Assembly (NCBI RefSeq): GCF_002812705.1
Contig: NZ_CP025030.1
Coordinates: forward strand, 5,332,001 to 5,396,000
Direction: 5' to 3'
DNA: 64,000 bases
From: Achromobacter spanius
GTDB taxonomy: Bacteria > Pseudomonadota > Gammaproteobacteria > Burkholderiales > Burkholderiaceae_B
This document shows, piece after piece, positions 1-9,188 of the stretch; positions within the stretch are counted from its first letter, which is position 1, and each line of letters opens with the position of its first letter. Below the pieces are notes generated by a model. That model had not been told where the DNA came from. It saw only the letters and a program-made list of their open reading frames with translations, and did no database searches. The translations under genes and the position numbers were made by a program.

Positions 1-1057
1 CCTTGGCAACCTTCTCGTCGGTGGACAGTTCACGCGCGCCCACGGCGGGGATGACTTCGCGCTTGAGCAGCTCGACGGCGCGCGCGAATTCGTTGCGGTT
101 CACGGTGAACGAGAAGTCGGTGGTGCCAGCCACGGACTGGTTCTGCACGATCATGTCGACGTCGATATTGGCGGCGGCGACCGGACCCAGGATGGAGAAA
201 GCGATACCCGGTTTGTCGGGCACCGCCAGCAAGGTGATTTTGGCTTCGTCGCGGCTGAAGGCGATGCCGGAGACTACGGCGGCTTCCATTTTTTCGTCTT
301 CCTCAAAAGTAATCAGCGTGCCCGAGACCATTTCTTCGTCGAGCGGAATGAGCGGGTCGGTCAGCGAGGACAACACCCGGACCGGTACACGGTATTTGCC
401 GGCGAATTCCACCGAGCGGATCTGCAGCACCTTGGAACCCAGCGACGCCATTTCCAGCATTTCCTCGAAGGAAACGACGGCCATGCGGCGCGCTTCGGGC
501 ACCACGCGGGGATCGGTCGTGTAGACGCCGTCCACGTCGGTGTAGATCAGGCATTCGTCGGCCTTGATGGCGGCCGCCACGGCCACGGCCGAGGTGTCCG
601 AACCACCACGGCCCAGCGTCGTGATGTGGCCTTCGGGGTCAATGCCCTGGAAGCCGGTCACGATCACCACGCGGCCCGCGTCGAGATCAGCGCGCACGCG
701 CGCATCGTCGATGGAGCTGATGCGGGCTTTGGTGAACGACGAATCGGTGCGCACCGGCACTTGCCAACCGGCATAGCTGCGCGCGGGCACGCCTTCGGCC
801 TGCAACGCAATGGCCAGCAAACCGCTGCTGGCCTGCTCGCCGGTGGCGGCGATCATATCGAGTTCGCGGCCATCGGGCTGGGGCGAAATTTCGCGCGCCA
901 GACCCAGCAGGCGATTGGTTTCGCCCGCCATTGCCGACGGCACAACAACAACTTGGTGGCCGGCGGCATGCCACTTCGCGACGCGACGCGCCACGTTTCG
1001 GATGCGCTCGACCGAGCCCATCGAAGTACCGCCATATTTGTGAACGATCAGGGACAT
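1..1057 (-). CDS. lysC: Aspartate kinase, C-terminus cut by window edge
   Basis: Phosphorylates L-aspartate, the first step to lysine, threonine, methionine and diaminopimelate. The N-terminus MSLIVHKYGGTSMGSVERI carries the kinase signature KYGGTS. About 352 codons are present of the roughly 420 expected, so only part of the second ACT domain is missing beyond base 1. Other visible segments are the nucleotide-binding stretch GRGGSDTSA and the first ACT segment EAKITLLAVPDKPG. It lies 146 bp downstream of tilS on the same strand. It is probably feedback-regulated through the ACT domains, as is usual in the family; this is not provable from sequence alone. Confidence 0.95.
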   Translation of the reverse strand, partial: MSLIVHKYGGTSMGSVERIRNVARRVAKWHAAGHQVVVVPSAMAGETNRLLGLAREISPQPDGRELDMIAATGEQASSGLLAIALQAEGVPARSYAGWQVPVRTDSSFTKARISSIDDARVRADLDAGRVVIVTGFQGIDPEGHITTLGRGGSDTSAVAVAAAIKADECLIYTDVDGVYTTDPRVVPEARRMAVVSFEEMLEMASLGSKVLQIRSVEFAGKYRVPVRVLSSLTDPLIPLDEEMVSGTLITFEEDEKMEAAVVSGIAFSRDEAKITLLAVPDKPGIAFSILGPVAAANIDVDMIVQNQSVAGTTDFSFTVNRNEFARAVELLKREVIPAVGARELSTDEKVAK

Positions 1058-1203
1058 CTCGTACTCTGGCTGGAAACCCGCCGCAAAGTGGTGACGGGCA
1101 AAACCATATATTCTAGCGCGGCGGTAAAAATTTGCTCAATTTGTACGAATTTACGTTCATTGGGCGGTTATTTTCCCGAAGATTCCTGCGCAAACCACAG
1201 TCG

Positions 1204-2280
1204 CTATCCGCGCGGCTCGACCCAGACCCGTCCCCGATGGCAGCGCACCACATGGCCGGCCTGCTCCACCCGCAACTGGCGGTCATGGCCCAGGCTGTGC
1301 AGCTCGCGCAGTTGGCGCAGCAGGTCGCGCAGGCGCGCATCCGTGGGCATGCGCGCGCCGTTTTGTTGCAGCCAGAAGCGCAGCACCTGCGCCTGGCGCG
1401 CCGGCGACAATTCCCGCCACGCCTTCAACGAGAAGCTGGCGCCGTCTGCACTCGGTTCCAGCCGCGCAAAATCCTCGCGTGCCACCTCGTCCAGGATCTG
1501 GGCGGCTTCGCCCATGTGGGCGGCGTGCCGCGCCACAATGGCGCGCCAGCCGGGCCAGCGGCTGTCCAGCACCGGCGCCAGCAATTCGCGCACGGCGGCG
1601 CGTGTGTAGCGCGGGTCGGCATTGGTGGGGTCTTGTACCGGGCGCCAGCCGCAGGCGTCTTCGACGGCAGCGGCGGCCTGCAAGATCGTGGCGCGGTCCT
1701 GCCCCAACCAAGGACGCAAGTAGGTAATGCCATCGCGAGCGGAAGCGTCGGACATGGCCGCCATGCCCACCAGGCCCGTGCCGCGCAGCAGGCGTAGCAA
1801 TACCGTTTCGGCCTGGTCGTTGCGGTGATGCGCCAGCAGCACGTGGTTGATGCCCTGTGCCCGCGCAAGCTGCGCCAGCGCCGCGTAGCGGGCGTCGCGC
1901 GCGGCGGCCTCGATCCCTTTGCCCGCGCCCTGCTCCACCCGCACGCGGGCTTCCTGGATCGGTAGCCCCAGCAAGGCACTCAAGGCATGGACCTGCCGCC
2001 CCCAGTCGTCGGCGGCCGCCTGCAAGCCATGGTGTACGTGCAAGAGCGCAAGCTCGATACCCAATTCACGCGCCACCGCAGCCGCGTGCACGGCCAGCAT
2101 GGCCGAGTCGGCGCCACCGCTCAAGGCCACGCCGATGCGTGCCGGTTGCACCGGGAGCGCACGCAAGGCCAGTCGCAACGCCGTCAGCAGCGCGGGCGTC
2201 AGGGGCAGCGCGACGGACGCGCAACGCAACACGCCCGACTCGGCCGCAAGGGGCGTGTCGGGCATGGGTGGCGTGTTCAT
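1204..2280 (-). CDS. tilS: tRNA(Ile)-lysidine synthase TilS
   Basis: ATP-dependent enzyme that converts C34 of the CAU-anticodon isoleucine tRNA to lysidine, making it read AUA. The PP-loop motif VALSGGADSAML and the downstream HHRNDQAETVLLRLLRGTG segment identify it. The predicted product is 358 aa. I chose the ATG at 2280 (MNTPPMPDTP) because the frame upstream runs back into accA, which ends at 2342. A second in-frame ATG lies five codons later. It probably shares a transcript with accA upstream. Confidence 0.93.
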   Translation of the reverse strand: MNTPPMPDTPLAAESGVLRCASVALPLTPALLTALRLALRALPVQPARIGVALSGGADSAMLAVHAAAVARELGIELALLHVHHGLQAAADDWGRQVHALSALLGLPIQEARVRVEQGAGKGIEAAARDARYAALAQLARAQGINHVLLAHHRNDQAETVLLRLLRGTGLVGMAAMSDASARDGITYLRPWLGQDRATILQAAAAVEDACGWRPVQDPTNADPRYTRAAVRELLAPVLDSRWPGWRAIVARHAAHMGEAAQILDEVAREDFARLEPSADGASFSLKAWRELSPARQAQVLRFWLQQNGARMPTDARLRDLLRQLRELHSLGHDRQLRVEQAGHVVRCHRGRVWVEPRG

Positions 2281-2341
2281 GATGCAGGGCGCGGGCGGCG
2301 CGGCCGTGGCGCCGGCCAAGCGGCCAGCGCCCTTGCCTGCG

Positions 2342-3307
2342 TTACGCGCGCACTTCCTGGTAGGCGCCGTAGGACAGCAGGCGTTGCACGCGCTGTTCCA
2401 CAAGCTGCTCGGGCGTCATGCCTTGCAATTGGCGCAGGGCATCGCCCAGCGCGCGGCGCAGCAGGCGGGCCATGACGCGGGGGTCACGATGGGCGCCGCC
2501 CACCGGTTCGTTGACCACGCGGTCGACCAGGCCCAGATCCTTCAAGCGCGGCGCGATGATGGCCAGGGCTTCGGCGGCGTCCGGCGCCTTGTCGGCGCTG
2601 CGCCACAAGATGGACGCGCAGCCTTCGGGCGAGATCACGGCGTAGGTGGCGTATTGCAGCATCAGCACGGCATTGCCCACGGCAATCGCCAGCGCGCCGC
2701 CGGAGCCGCCTTCGCCGATGATCGTGCAGATGATGGGGACCTTGAGCTCGGCCATGGCGTACAGGTTATGGCCAATGGCTTCCGACTGTCCGCGCTCTTC
2801 GGCGCCGATGCCTGGGTAAGCGCCCGGGGTGTCCACGAAGGTGAACACGGGGACGCCGAATTTTTCAGCCAGGCGCATCAGGCGCAGGGCCTTGCGATAG
2901 CCTTCGGGACGCGGCATGCCGAAATTGCGGGCGGCGCGTTCCTTGGTGTCGCGGCCCTTTTGATGGCCGATGACCATGCAGGGCGTGCCGTTGAACCGCG
3001 CCAACCCACCAATGATGGATTGATCGTCGGCGTACATGCGGTCGCCGTGCAGTTCGTGGAAGTCGGTGAACATTTCGCGCACGTAGTCCAGCGTGTAGGG
3101 ACGCTGGGGATGGCGGGCGACAAGGGCCGTCTGCCAAGGCGTGAGCTTGGCGTAGATTTCCTTGGCCAAGGTCTGGCTCTTTTGCTGCAGACGTCCGATT
3201 TCATCGGAGATGTCTACCGCCGAATCGGCCTGCACATAGCGCAGCTGCTCGATCTTGTTTTCAAGTTCGGCCAGCGGCTGTTCAAATTCCAGAAATGTAT
3301 TGCGCAT
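2342..3307 (-). CDS. accA: Acetyl-CoA carboxylase carboxyltransferase subunit alpha
   Basis: Alpha half of the carboxyltransferase that passes CO2 from biotin to acetyl-CoA, giving malonyl-CoA for fatty acid synthesis. It forms an alpha2beta2 complex with AccD. At 321 aa it has the usual length. Typical segments are [19 protein letters not shown] at the N-terminus, the crotonase-fold core [20 protein letters not shown], and the oxyanion region [11 protein letters not shown]. It sits between the glycosylase gene and tilS on the minus strand. Confidence 0.97.
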   Translation of the reverse strand: MRNTFLEFEQPLAELENKIEQLRYVQADSAVDISDEIGRLQQKSQTLAKEIYAKLTPWQTALVARHPQRPYTLDYVREMFTDFHELHGDRMYADDQSIIGGLARFNGTPCMVIGHQKGRDTKERAARNFGMPRPEGYRKALRLMRLAEKFGVPVFTFVDTPGAYPGIGAEERGQSEAIGHNLYAMAELKVPIICTIIGEGGSGGALAIAVGNAVLMLQYATYAVISPEGCASILWRSADKAPDAAEALAIIAPRLKDLGLVDRVVNEPVGGAHRDPRVMARLLRRALGDALRQLQGMTPEQLVEQRVQRLLSYGAYQEVRA

Positions 3308-3343
3308 GTAGTGTGGTTCCGTAGATGGGCTGCCTGGTGTGCA

Positions 3344-4024
3344 TCAGTACTGGACCGGTGTCGGTTCCAGACTGCGCCATAAGTACCAGGTTGCCACGGT
3401 ACGCCAGGGCTGCCACGCCAGCGAGACTTCGCGAGCCTCGAAGCGCGAGACAGGCTCGCCACTGAAATAGTGTAGCGAGATTGCCTTGAGCAACCCTGGA
3501 TCATCCAGCGGCAGGACGTCAGGCCGCTGTAGATTGAAAATCAAAAACATCTCCGCCGTCCAGCGCCCAATGCCCCGGATGGCGACCAACTCAGAAATAA
3601 CGGCTTCGTCGTCCATCGCCGCCCATTTTTCAGGGTGGACGCGGCGTTCACCGAAGTGCACGGCCAGGTCGAGCACGTACTCGGCCTTGCGTTGCGACAG
3701 CCCTGCCTTACGCAAGCCTTCCAGGCCCACGCGCAGCACGGCCACGGGCGTCGGACGCTTGCCCACGGCTTCGATGAACTTGGTCCAGACGCCGTCGGCC
3801 GCCTTGGCCGAGACCTGCTGGCCGATGATGGCGCGTGCCAAGGTCACGAACGGCGTGCCGCGCGAGGTCAACCAGACTTCAGGGTGCTGGGGGATGACCT
3901 TTTTCAGGATGCGGTCGCGCCGCATCAGATGGGCGACGGCGGTTTCCCAATATTCAGGCTTGGGAATGTCGAGATCGGGGGTGGACATATCGGGCGTATC
4001 CACTGGGCTCACGCCCGTCGCCAT
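3344..4024 (-). CDS. DNA-3-methyladenine glycosylase, AlkA-type (HhH-GPD)
   Basis: Base-excision repair glycosylase that removes alkylated bases. The helix-hairpin-helix [17 protein letters not shown] and the following acidic segment LPLDDPGLL, which carries the family's catalytic Asp, are visible near residues 145-185. The GQQVSAKAA segment near residue 70 is typical. At 226 aa it has the short single-domain form without the extra N-terminal domain of E. coli AlkA. The first 16 bases overlap the 3' end of cysS; an in-frame ATG at 3988 is an alternative start. Its position between cysS and accA is part of the Alcaligenaceae gene order. Confidence 0.88.
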   Translation of the reverse strand: MATGVSPVDTPDMSTPDLDIPKPEYWETAVAHLMRRDRILKKVIPQHPEVWLTSRGTPFVTLARAIIGQQVSAKAADGVWTKFIEAVGKRPTPVAVLRVGLEGLRKAGLSQRKAEYVLDLAVHFGERRVHPEKWAAMDDEAVISELVAIRGIGRWTAEMFLIFNLQRPDVLPLDDPGLLKAISLHYFSGEPVSRFEAREVSLAWQPWRTVATWYLWRSLEPTPVQY

Positions 4025-5463
4025 TGCGTCAAGCCACCGGGCTTGTCATCAAGTTCGATGCCGGCCTCACGCAGTTCGGCGCGGATACGATCCGCTTCGG
4101 CGAAATCGCGGGCGGCCTTGGCGGCGGCGCGGGCGTCGATCAGGGCCTGGATGGCCGTGGCGTCCAGCGTGGCGCGCTGGCCTTGCTCGATGGCCGCCGC
4201 CGAATAGCGGGTGGGCGATTGGAAATACGTTGCCGGGTCCTGCTGCAACAAGCCCAACAGGCTAGCCAGTGCCTTCAACTGGCCGGCGCTACGCGCGCTC
4301 TTGCCTCGGTTGGCTTCGGACGCCAGTTCGAACAGGGCCGCGACGGCACCCGAGCTGTTGAAGTCGTCATCCATGGCCGCCTTGAAGGCCTGGGCCTGCG
4401 GCTCGTTCCAGTCGATGCCCTGATCGTCGGCGGGCACGTTCTGCAAGGCCTGGTACAGGCGGTCCAGTGCGTTTTGCGCGTCGATCAGGTTGTCTGGCGT
4501 GTAGTTCTGCGAGCTGCGGTAGTGATTGCGCACGATGAAGAAGCGCACCATTTCCGCTTCACGCGGGTTCACGCTGTAGTTGGCGTCATCGGTGGCCGGG
4601 TCGTCCTGGGCGATGGTTTGGCGGATGGTGCGGAAATTGCCCAGGGACTTGGACATCTTGTCCGAATCGACCATGAGCGGGCCGCAATGCATCCAGACGT
4701 TGGCCAGCGTGCCGCCGAACGCGCCTTCGGTCTGCGCGATTTCGTTTTCGTGGTGCGGAAATTTCAGGTCGGGGCCGCCGCCGTGGATATCCAGCGGCAA
4801 GCCCAACAGGGATTTGCTCATGGCCGAGCATTCGATGTGCCAGCCCGGGCGGCCCATGCCGTAGGGCGATTCCCATTTGGTGTCGTCGGGTTCTTCGGCC
4901 TTGGCCGACTTCCACAGCACGAAGTCCAGCGGGTCGCGCTTGGCCGAACCCACCGCGACGCGCTCGCCGGCACGCAGGTCGTCCAGCGTCTTGCCGGAAA
5001 GCTTGCCGTAGCCGGGGAACCCGCGCACGGCGTAGTTCACGTCGCCGTCACCGGCCTGATAGGCCAGGCCGTTCTGTTCGAGCTTGCCGATGATGTCCAG
5101 CATCTCGCCGACGTACTGCGTGGCGCGCGGCTCGCGGTCGGGCGACTCAACGCCCAGCGCCTGCTCGTCGGCATGCATGGCGGCAATGTAGAACTCGGTG
5201 ACTTCGCCGATGCGGCGGCCGGTTTCAACGGCGCGGCGGATGATCTTGTCGTCGATGTCCGTGATGTTGCGCACGTAGTCGACGGCCAGGCCGCTGGCGC
5301 GCAGCCAACGCTGCACGACATCGAACGACACCAGCATGCGGGCATGACCCAGATGGCAGAAGTCGTACACCGTCATGCCACACACGTACATGCGCACCTG
5401 ACCAGCCTGGGCCGGTTTGAACGGTTCTTTGGTACGCGATAACGTGTTGTAGATTTGCAGCAT
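4009..5463 (-). CDS. cysS: Cysteinyl-tRNA synthetase
   Basis: Class I aminoacyl-tRNA synthetase charging tRNA-Cys. The product is 484 aa. It contains the HIGH-equivalent in [12 protein letters not shown], the zinc-site segments VCGMTVYD and HIECSAMS with [15 protein letters not shown], and the KMSKS loop [13 protein letters not shown]. The frame is open far upstream, but the ATG at 5463 ([15 protein letters not shown]) matches the family N-terminus. The open frame upstream translates only a 12-bp tandem repeat and is not part of the gene. Confidence 0.95.
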   Translation of the reverse strand: MLQIYNTLSRTKEPFKPAQAGQVRMYVCGMTVYDFCHLGHARMLVSFDVVQRWLRASGLAVDYVRNITDIDDKIIRRAVETGRRIGEVTEFYIAAMHADEQALGVESPDREPRATQYVGEMLDIIGKLEQNGLAYQAGDGDVNYAVRGFPGYGKLSGKTLDDLRAGERVAVGSAKRDPLDFVLWKSAKAEEPDDTKWESPYGMGRPGWHIECSAMSKSLLGLPLDIHGGGPDLKFPHHENEIAQTEGAFGGTLANVWMHCGPLMVDSDKMSKSLGNFRTIRQTIAQDDPATDDANYSVNPREAEMVRFFIVRNHYRSSQNYTPDNLIDAQNALDRLYQALQNVPADDQGIDWNEPQAQAFKAAMDDDFNSSGAVAALFELASEANRGKSARSAGQLKALASLLGLLQQDPATYFQSPTRYSAAAIEQGQRATLDATAIQALIDARAAAKAARDFAEADRIRAELREAGIELDDKPGGLTQWRRA

Positions 5464-5550
5464 GGCGCTTATGAATTGTCTGATTGCTTTCCGCGGCGGA
5501 ATCGGAAAAAGTTGCTCGGGCGGGACGATACCCGCGCAGCTTGCCGCCAT

Positions 5551-5668
5551 CGAGGGCCGCTGTCGAGGGCCGCTGTCGAGGACATACTGCCCTCGGCTTT
5601 GCAGCCCCCCCCTGTTGCAGCCCCTGTTGCAGCCCTTGCTGCAGCCCCTGTTGCAGCCCCTGCTGCAG
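5551..5668. repeat. Tandem repeats in the cysS leader (13-bp x2 and 12-bp x5)
   Basis: Two perfect 13-bp copies of cgagggccgctgt occupy 5551-5576. Five near-perfect 12-bp copies of cccctgttgcag (variants cccttgctgcag and cccctgctgcag) occupy 5609-5668. They lie in the 374-bp gap between the divergent cysS and TPR genes, so they fall in the cysS leader or promoter region. I see no clear promoter motif inside them. Confidence 0.85.
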
Positions 5669-5837
5669 CCCTCTGCCCTTGGCTTTGCAGCCCTCGGATT
5701 TGCAGGCTCTGGCCTAAGCTCTGACTCATGCCGAACCAAAAACGCAACCGGGGCTAAAATGGCGGTCGTCAAGTATAGCAAGCGGCCCGGTCGCACGTAT
5801 CAGTGCTGCCCGGCCACGACTTTTAACGGATACCCAC

Positions 5838-6521
5838 GTGACGATCAAGCCGCGTTTTTTTGTCGCCCTGCTCGCCCTGGCCCTTGCCGGCGTGCCGGCT
5901 GGAACCGCCCTTGCCCAGTCGATGGCTGGCGGCGGCGGAGCCAACCCGAACGCCACACGCACTACCCTGGATCCCATTCCGCCCGAAGGCGGCTGGGACG
6001 CCCTGGCCAATTTGCTGGAAGCGGCGAAACCCGGCGTCGACACGCGGCTGACGCCTTCGGCATCGCAGATCACCACGCGCATCGAAACGCTGCTGAACCG
6101 TGGCGACAACGAAGAAGCGCTGGCGATGATCGAAAAGCGCCAGGCTGAAATCAAGGACCAGCGCGGCACCGATGTGCAACTGATGTTCCAGCACGCGCGC
6201 GCCCTGGCTGCCCTGGACCGCCCGGGAGAAGCCATCGACATCTATACCGAAATGACCACGCGTTTCCCGGAGCTTCCGGAACCTTGGAATAATCTGGCCG
6301 CTCTATATGCCAGCCGCGGAGAACTTGAAAAAGCACAAGATGCCCTGCAAATGGCATTACGCGCTGACCCCGGCTATGCCGCCGCCCGAGCCAATCTGGG
6401 CGATCTGCAACTTCTACAGGCCCTGCGCACTTACAAGAAGGCCGCCAGCGATGGCGTGCCGGGCATGCAGGAAAAGGCCCGTGAAGTCGAAACCATGCTG
6501 AAGGATAAACAAGGCAAATGA
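5838..6521 (+). CDS. Exported tetratricopeptide repeat protein
   Basis: A 227-aa protein with an N-terminal signal peptide ([18 protein letters not shown], cleavage probably after GTALA) and a C-terminal TPR region. The repeats around [20 protein letters not shown] and [14 protein letters not shown] fit the TPR consensus. TPRs mediate protein-protein contacts; the partner is unknown. The start codon is GTG. It overlaps the next gene by 4 bp (ATGA), so it is translationally coupled to the cyclophilin gene. It may act as a periplasmic scaffold, but nothing in the sequence fixes a role. Confidence 0.8.
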   Translation: MTIKPRFFVALLALALAGVPAGTALAQSMAGGGGANPNATRTTLDPIPPEGGWDALANLLEAAKPGVDTRLTPSASQITTRIETLLNRGDNEEALAMIEKRQAEIKDQRGTDVQLMFQHARALAALDRPGEAIDIYTEMTTRFPELPEPWNNLAALYASRGELEKAQDALQMALRADPGYAAARANLGDLQLLQALRTYKKAASDGVPGMQEKAREVETMLKDKQGK

Positions 6522-7165
6522 TGTCCCGTTACTCCCCCTTTCACCTGCTGCGCCTGACGGCGTGCTCGTTCGCGCTGGCCGCATTTGCCCCAGCGCTTGT
6601 CAGCGCCGCCCCAGCGGCCTCCTCCTCCACCACTACTTCTGAAGGCACAAAAGCCATGAGCACCAATCCGCGCGTCAAGCTCGTCACGAACCAAGGCGAT
6701 ATGGTCATCACCCTGGATGCCGCCAAGGCCCCCAAGACCGTCGAAAACTTCCTGACCTACGTCAAGGAAGGCTTCTACAACGGCACGGTGTTCCACCGCG
6801 TGATCGACGGTTTCATGATCCAGGGCGGCGGCTTCGAACCCGGCATGAAGCAAAAGCAGACGCATGCCCCCATCGAAAACGAAGCCAACAACGGCTTGAA
6901 GAACGACAAGTACACCCTGGCGATGGCCCGCACCAGCGACCCGCACTCGGCCACCGCGCAGTTCTTCATCAACGTGTCCAACAACGACTTCCTGAACTTC
7001 ACGTCGCCCACGCCGAATGGCTGGGGCTATGCCGTGTTCGGCACCATCACCGAAGGCACCGACGTGGTCGAGAAGATCAAGGGCGTGAAGACCGGCAACA
7101 AGGGCTTCCACCAGAACGTGCCCAACGAAGACGTGATCATCGAGAAGGCCGAAATTCTTGAATAA
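6518..7165 (+). CDS. Peptidyl-prolyl cis-trans isomerase, cyclophilin type, exported form
   Basis: Catalyses proline isomerisation during protein folding. The cyclophilin core runs from about residue 51 to 215, with the signatures [19 protein letters not shown] and [12 protein letters not shown]. Residues 1-30 form a signal peptide ending near LVSAAPA, so the full product should be periplasmic. An internal in-frame ATG at 6656 (MSTNPRVKL), preceded by gaagg, would give a 169-aa cytosolic PpiB-like protein. It overlaps the TPR gene by 4 bp at its start and lpxH by 8 bp at its end. Confidence 0.92.
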   Translation: MMSRYSPFHLLRLTACSFALAAFAPALVSAAPAASSSTTTSEGTKAMSTNPRVKLVTNQGDMVITLDAAKAPKTVENFLTYVKEGFYNGTVFHRVIDGFMIQGGGFEPGMKQKQTHAPIENEANNGLKNDKYTLAMARTSDPHSATAQFFINVSNNDFLNFTSPTPNGWGYAVFGTITEGTDVVEKIKGVKTGNKGFHQNVPNEDVIIEKAEILE

Positions 7166-7925
7166 GATTGCCCTGCCCGGCCCGATCTGGCTGGCGTCCG
7201 ACCTGCACCTGGGGCCGGCCACGCCGGCCACGTCCGAGGCATTCCTGGCATTCCTGGAAGCCGCGCAAGAAGACGCCGCCGCCTTGCTGCTGCCGGGCGA
7301 CATCTTTGACGCCTGGATCGGCGACGACGTGATCCGCGCCGCGCCACCGTGGCTTGCCACGGTGCTGACGGCGCTGCGCGAGACGGCCGCGCGCATTCCG
7401 GTGTGGCTGGGCCGCGGCAACCGCGACTTCCTCATCGGGGAAGAACTGGCCAATGCCGTGGGCGCCAAGCTGTTGCCCGAACCGGCGCTGCTGGAAACGG
7501 ATTTTGGCCAGGTACTGCTGACGCACGGCGACGAGTTCTGTACGGATGACGCCGCGTATCAGCAGTTCCGCAAGATGGTCCGCAATCCGCAATGGCAGGC
7601 CGAATTCCTTGGCAAGAGCATTCCCGACCGCCTGGCGATGGCGCAGCAGGCCCGCGGCGAAAGCCAGGCGGCCAACCAGACGAAGTCCATGGAAATCATG
7701 GACGTCAATGGCGCGGCCATCGACGCAGTCTTCCGCGACACCGGCGTGCGCGTGCTGGTGCACGGGCACACCCACCGCCCGGCGCGCCACGTGCTGGACA
7801 TCGACGGCAAGAAATGCGAACGCTGGGTACTGCCCGACTGGGACTTCGACCACGTCTCGCCCCCCCGCGGCGGCTGGCTCACCATCGACCGCGACGGGTT
7901 AGAGTTCTACGACCTGGAAACGTAG
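7158..7925 (+). CDS. lpxH: UDP-2,3-diacylglucosamine diphosphatase LpxH
   Basis: Calcineurin-like metallophosphoesterase that cleaves UDP-2,3-diacylglucosamine to lipid X in lipid A synthesis, acting at the inner membrane. The metal-binding motifs follow in order: [33 protein letters not shown] and [10 protein letters not shown]. The length of 255 aa is normal. The only plausible start is a TTG at 7158, preceded by gagaagg, inside the end of the cyclophilin gene. Confidence 0.93.
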   Translation: MNKIALPGPIWLASDLHLGPATPATSEAFLAFLEAAQEDAAALLLPGDIFDAWIGDDVIRAAPPWLATVLTALRETAARIPVWLGRGNRDFLIGEELANAVGAKLLPEPALLETDFGQVLLTHGDEFCTDDAAYQQFRKMVRNPQWQAEFLGKSIPDRLAMAQQARGESQAANQTKSMEIMDVNGAAIDAVFRDTGVRVLVHGHTHRPARHVLDIDGKKCERWVLPDWDFDHVSPPRGGWLTIDRDGLEFYDLET

Positions 7926-8250
7926 GATGGGTGTAGCGCGGCAAGGCACGGATAAGAATCCCAATGCCCAACGCGCAAACCCATCAAGCAGCGTTGAAAT
8001 CCATAGCGGATGCCGCCATCAAGCAGCATGGAAAATCCGTAGCGGATGCCGTTTGATGGGTTTGCGCGTTGTACCGCCTTCGCGCTAGCCTTGCAACGTC
8101 TCGCGCCACACCCATCCTACGATGGGTATGGCGCCGCAGGGCATGGATAAAAACCCCCATCGTGCAGCAGCCGTAGGATGGGTGTAGCGCGGCAGGGCAT
8201 GGATAAAAACCCCAGCCCCCATCGCGCAAACCCATCAAACATCCCCCCAC
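7921..8250. repeat. Cluster of imperfect dispersed repeats (GTAGGATGGGT family)
   Basis: A 382-bp gap between lpxH and uppP holds no gene. It carries several copies of a unit beginning cgtaggatgggtgtagcgcg and ending in gcgcaaacccatcaa. Direct copies begin at 7921 and 8172, a partial copy begins at 8120, and an inverted copy ends at about 8121. A second sub-repeat, ccatagcggatgccg / ccgtagcggatgccg, lies near 8000-8055. The repeat overlaps the lpxH stop codon. Similar GATGGGT/ACCCATC repeats are dispersed in many proteobacterial genomes. A hairpin function in mRNA is possible. Confidence 0.8.
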
Positions 8251-8307
8251 CGCACGACAGGCGCCGCGCGGCAAAACCCCTACCCTGCGCGTATCTTCAA
8301 CACCGCC

Positions 8308-9171
8308 TCAGCGCGTAAAAATCCACGCCGCCACAACCCCGCCGAACACGATCCGGTACCACGCGAACACTCTATACGTATGGTTCGCCACAAATCGCAG
8401 CACCGCGCGCACAACCACCATCGCGCTCAGGAACGCCGCGATGAAGCCCACGGCGATGCCCGACAAATCATGCTGGGTCAGCACGCCGAAGTTCTTGTAC
8501 ATATCAAAGACGGCCGCGCCAAGCATCGTGGGCATGGCCAGGAAGAACGAGAACTCCGTTGCCGTCTTGCGCTGAATGCCGGCAATCATCCCGCCAATGA
8601 TCGTGGCGCCCGACCGCGACGTGCCCGGGATCATCGCAAAGCACTGCGCCACCCCCACGCCCAACGCCTGCTTCCAGGTGATCTGCTCCAGCGTGTGCGC
8701 CGACGCCCGTTCATCGGATGCCGTATCGTCCGCCGCGCCCGGTGCATCGCCCGGCGTGTGGTGGGTCTTGCGCTCGACATACAGCATGATCAACCCGCCC
8801 ACCACCAGCGTCACGACCACCACGCCCGGGTGATAGAACACCGACTTGATGGTCTTGATGAAGATCGCGCCGATGACTGCCGCCGGCAGGAACGCGATGA
8901 TCAGGTTGCGGGTGAACGCGACCTCGCTGGCCACGCCGGTCAGCGTGCCGCGGATCAGCTGGAGCAGCCGCGCGCGGAACACCCACATCACCGCCAGGAT
9001 CGAGCCAAGCTGGATCACCACCTCGAACACCTTGCCATCGCTGGACTGGAAATTGATCCAGTCGCCCACCAGGATCAGGTGGCCGGTGCTGGACACGGGG
9101 ATGAACTCGGTCAGGCCTTCAAGAATGCCAAGGATGAAGGCCTTGATCAGGTAGAGCGCGTTATCAGTCAC
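8308..9171 (-). CDS. uppP: Undecaprenyl-diphosphatase UppP (BacA)
   Basis: Inner-membrane phosphatase that recycles undecaprenyl pyrophosphate for peptidoglycan and O-antigen synthesis; excess confers bacitracin resistance. The motifs EGLTEFIPVSSTGHLIL and IPGTSRSGATIIGG are present, with about eight hydrophobic segments. The length of 287 aa is usual. A hydrophilic insert around residues 130-150 (KTHHTPGDAPGAADD) is longer than in E. coli. It lies 17 bp downstream of the TerC/CBS gene and is probably cotranscribed. Confidence 0.95.
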   Translation of the reverse strand: MTDNALYLIKAFILGILEGLTEFIPVSSTGHLILVGDWINFQSSDGKVFEVVIQLGSILAVMWVFRARLLQLIRGTLTGVASEVAFTRNLIIAFLPAAVIGAIFIKTIKSVFYHPGVVVVTLVVGGLIMLYVERKTHHTPGDAPGAADDTASDERASAHTLEQITWKQALGVGVAQCFAMIPGTSRSGATIIGGMIAGIQRKTATEFSFFLAMPTMLGAAVFDMYKNFGVLTQHDLSGIAVGFIAAFLSAMVVVRAVLRFVANHTYRVFAWYRIVFGGVVAAWIFTR

Positions 9172-9188
9172 GTTGGATAAGGGTCCGG

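Noticed and set aside
4024..5442. Long plus-strand frame opposite cysS, and similar long frames opposite tilS, accA, the imelysins and the tail genes
   Set aside because: They mirror well-recognised minus-strand genes in GC-rich DNA, have no ribosome-binding sites, and their translations show no family motifs.
5609..5668. Possible CRISPR array
   Set aside because: Units are 12 bp with no spacers between them; this is simple tandem repetition.
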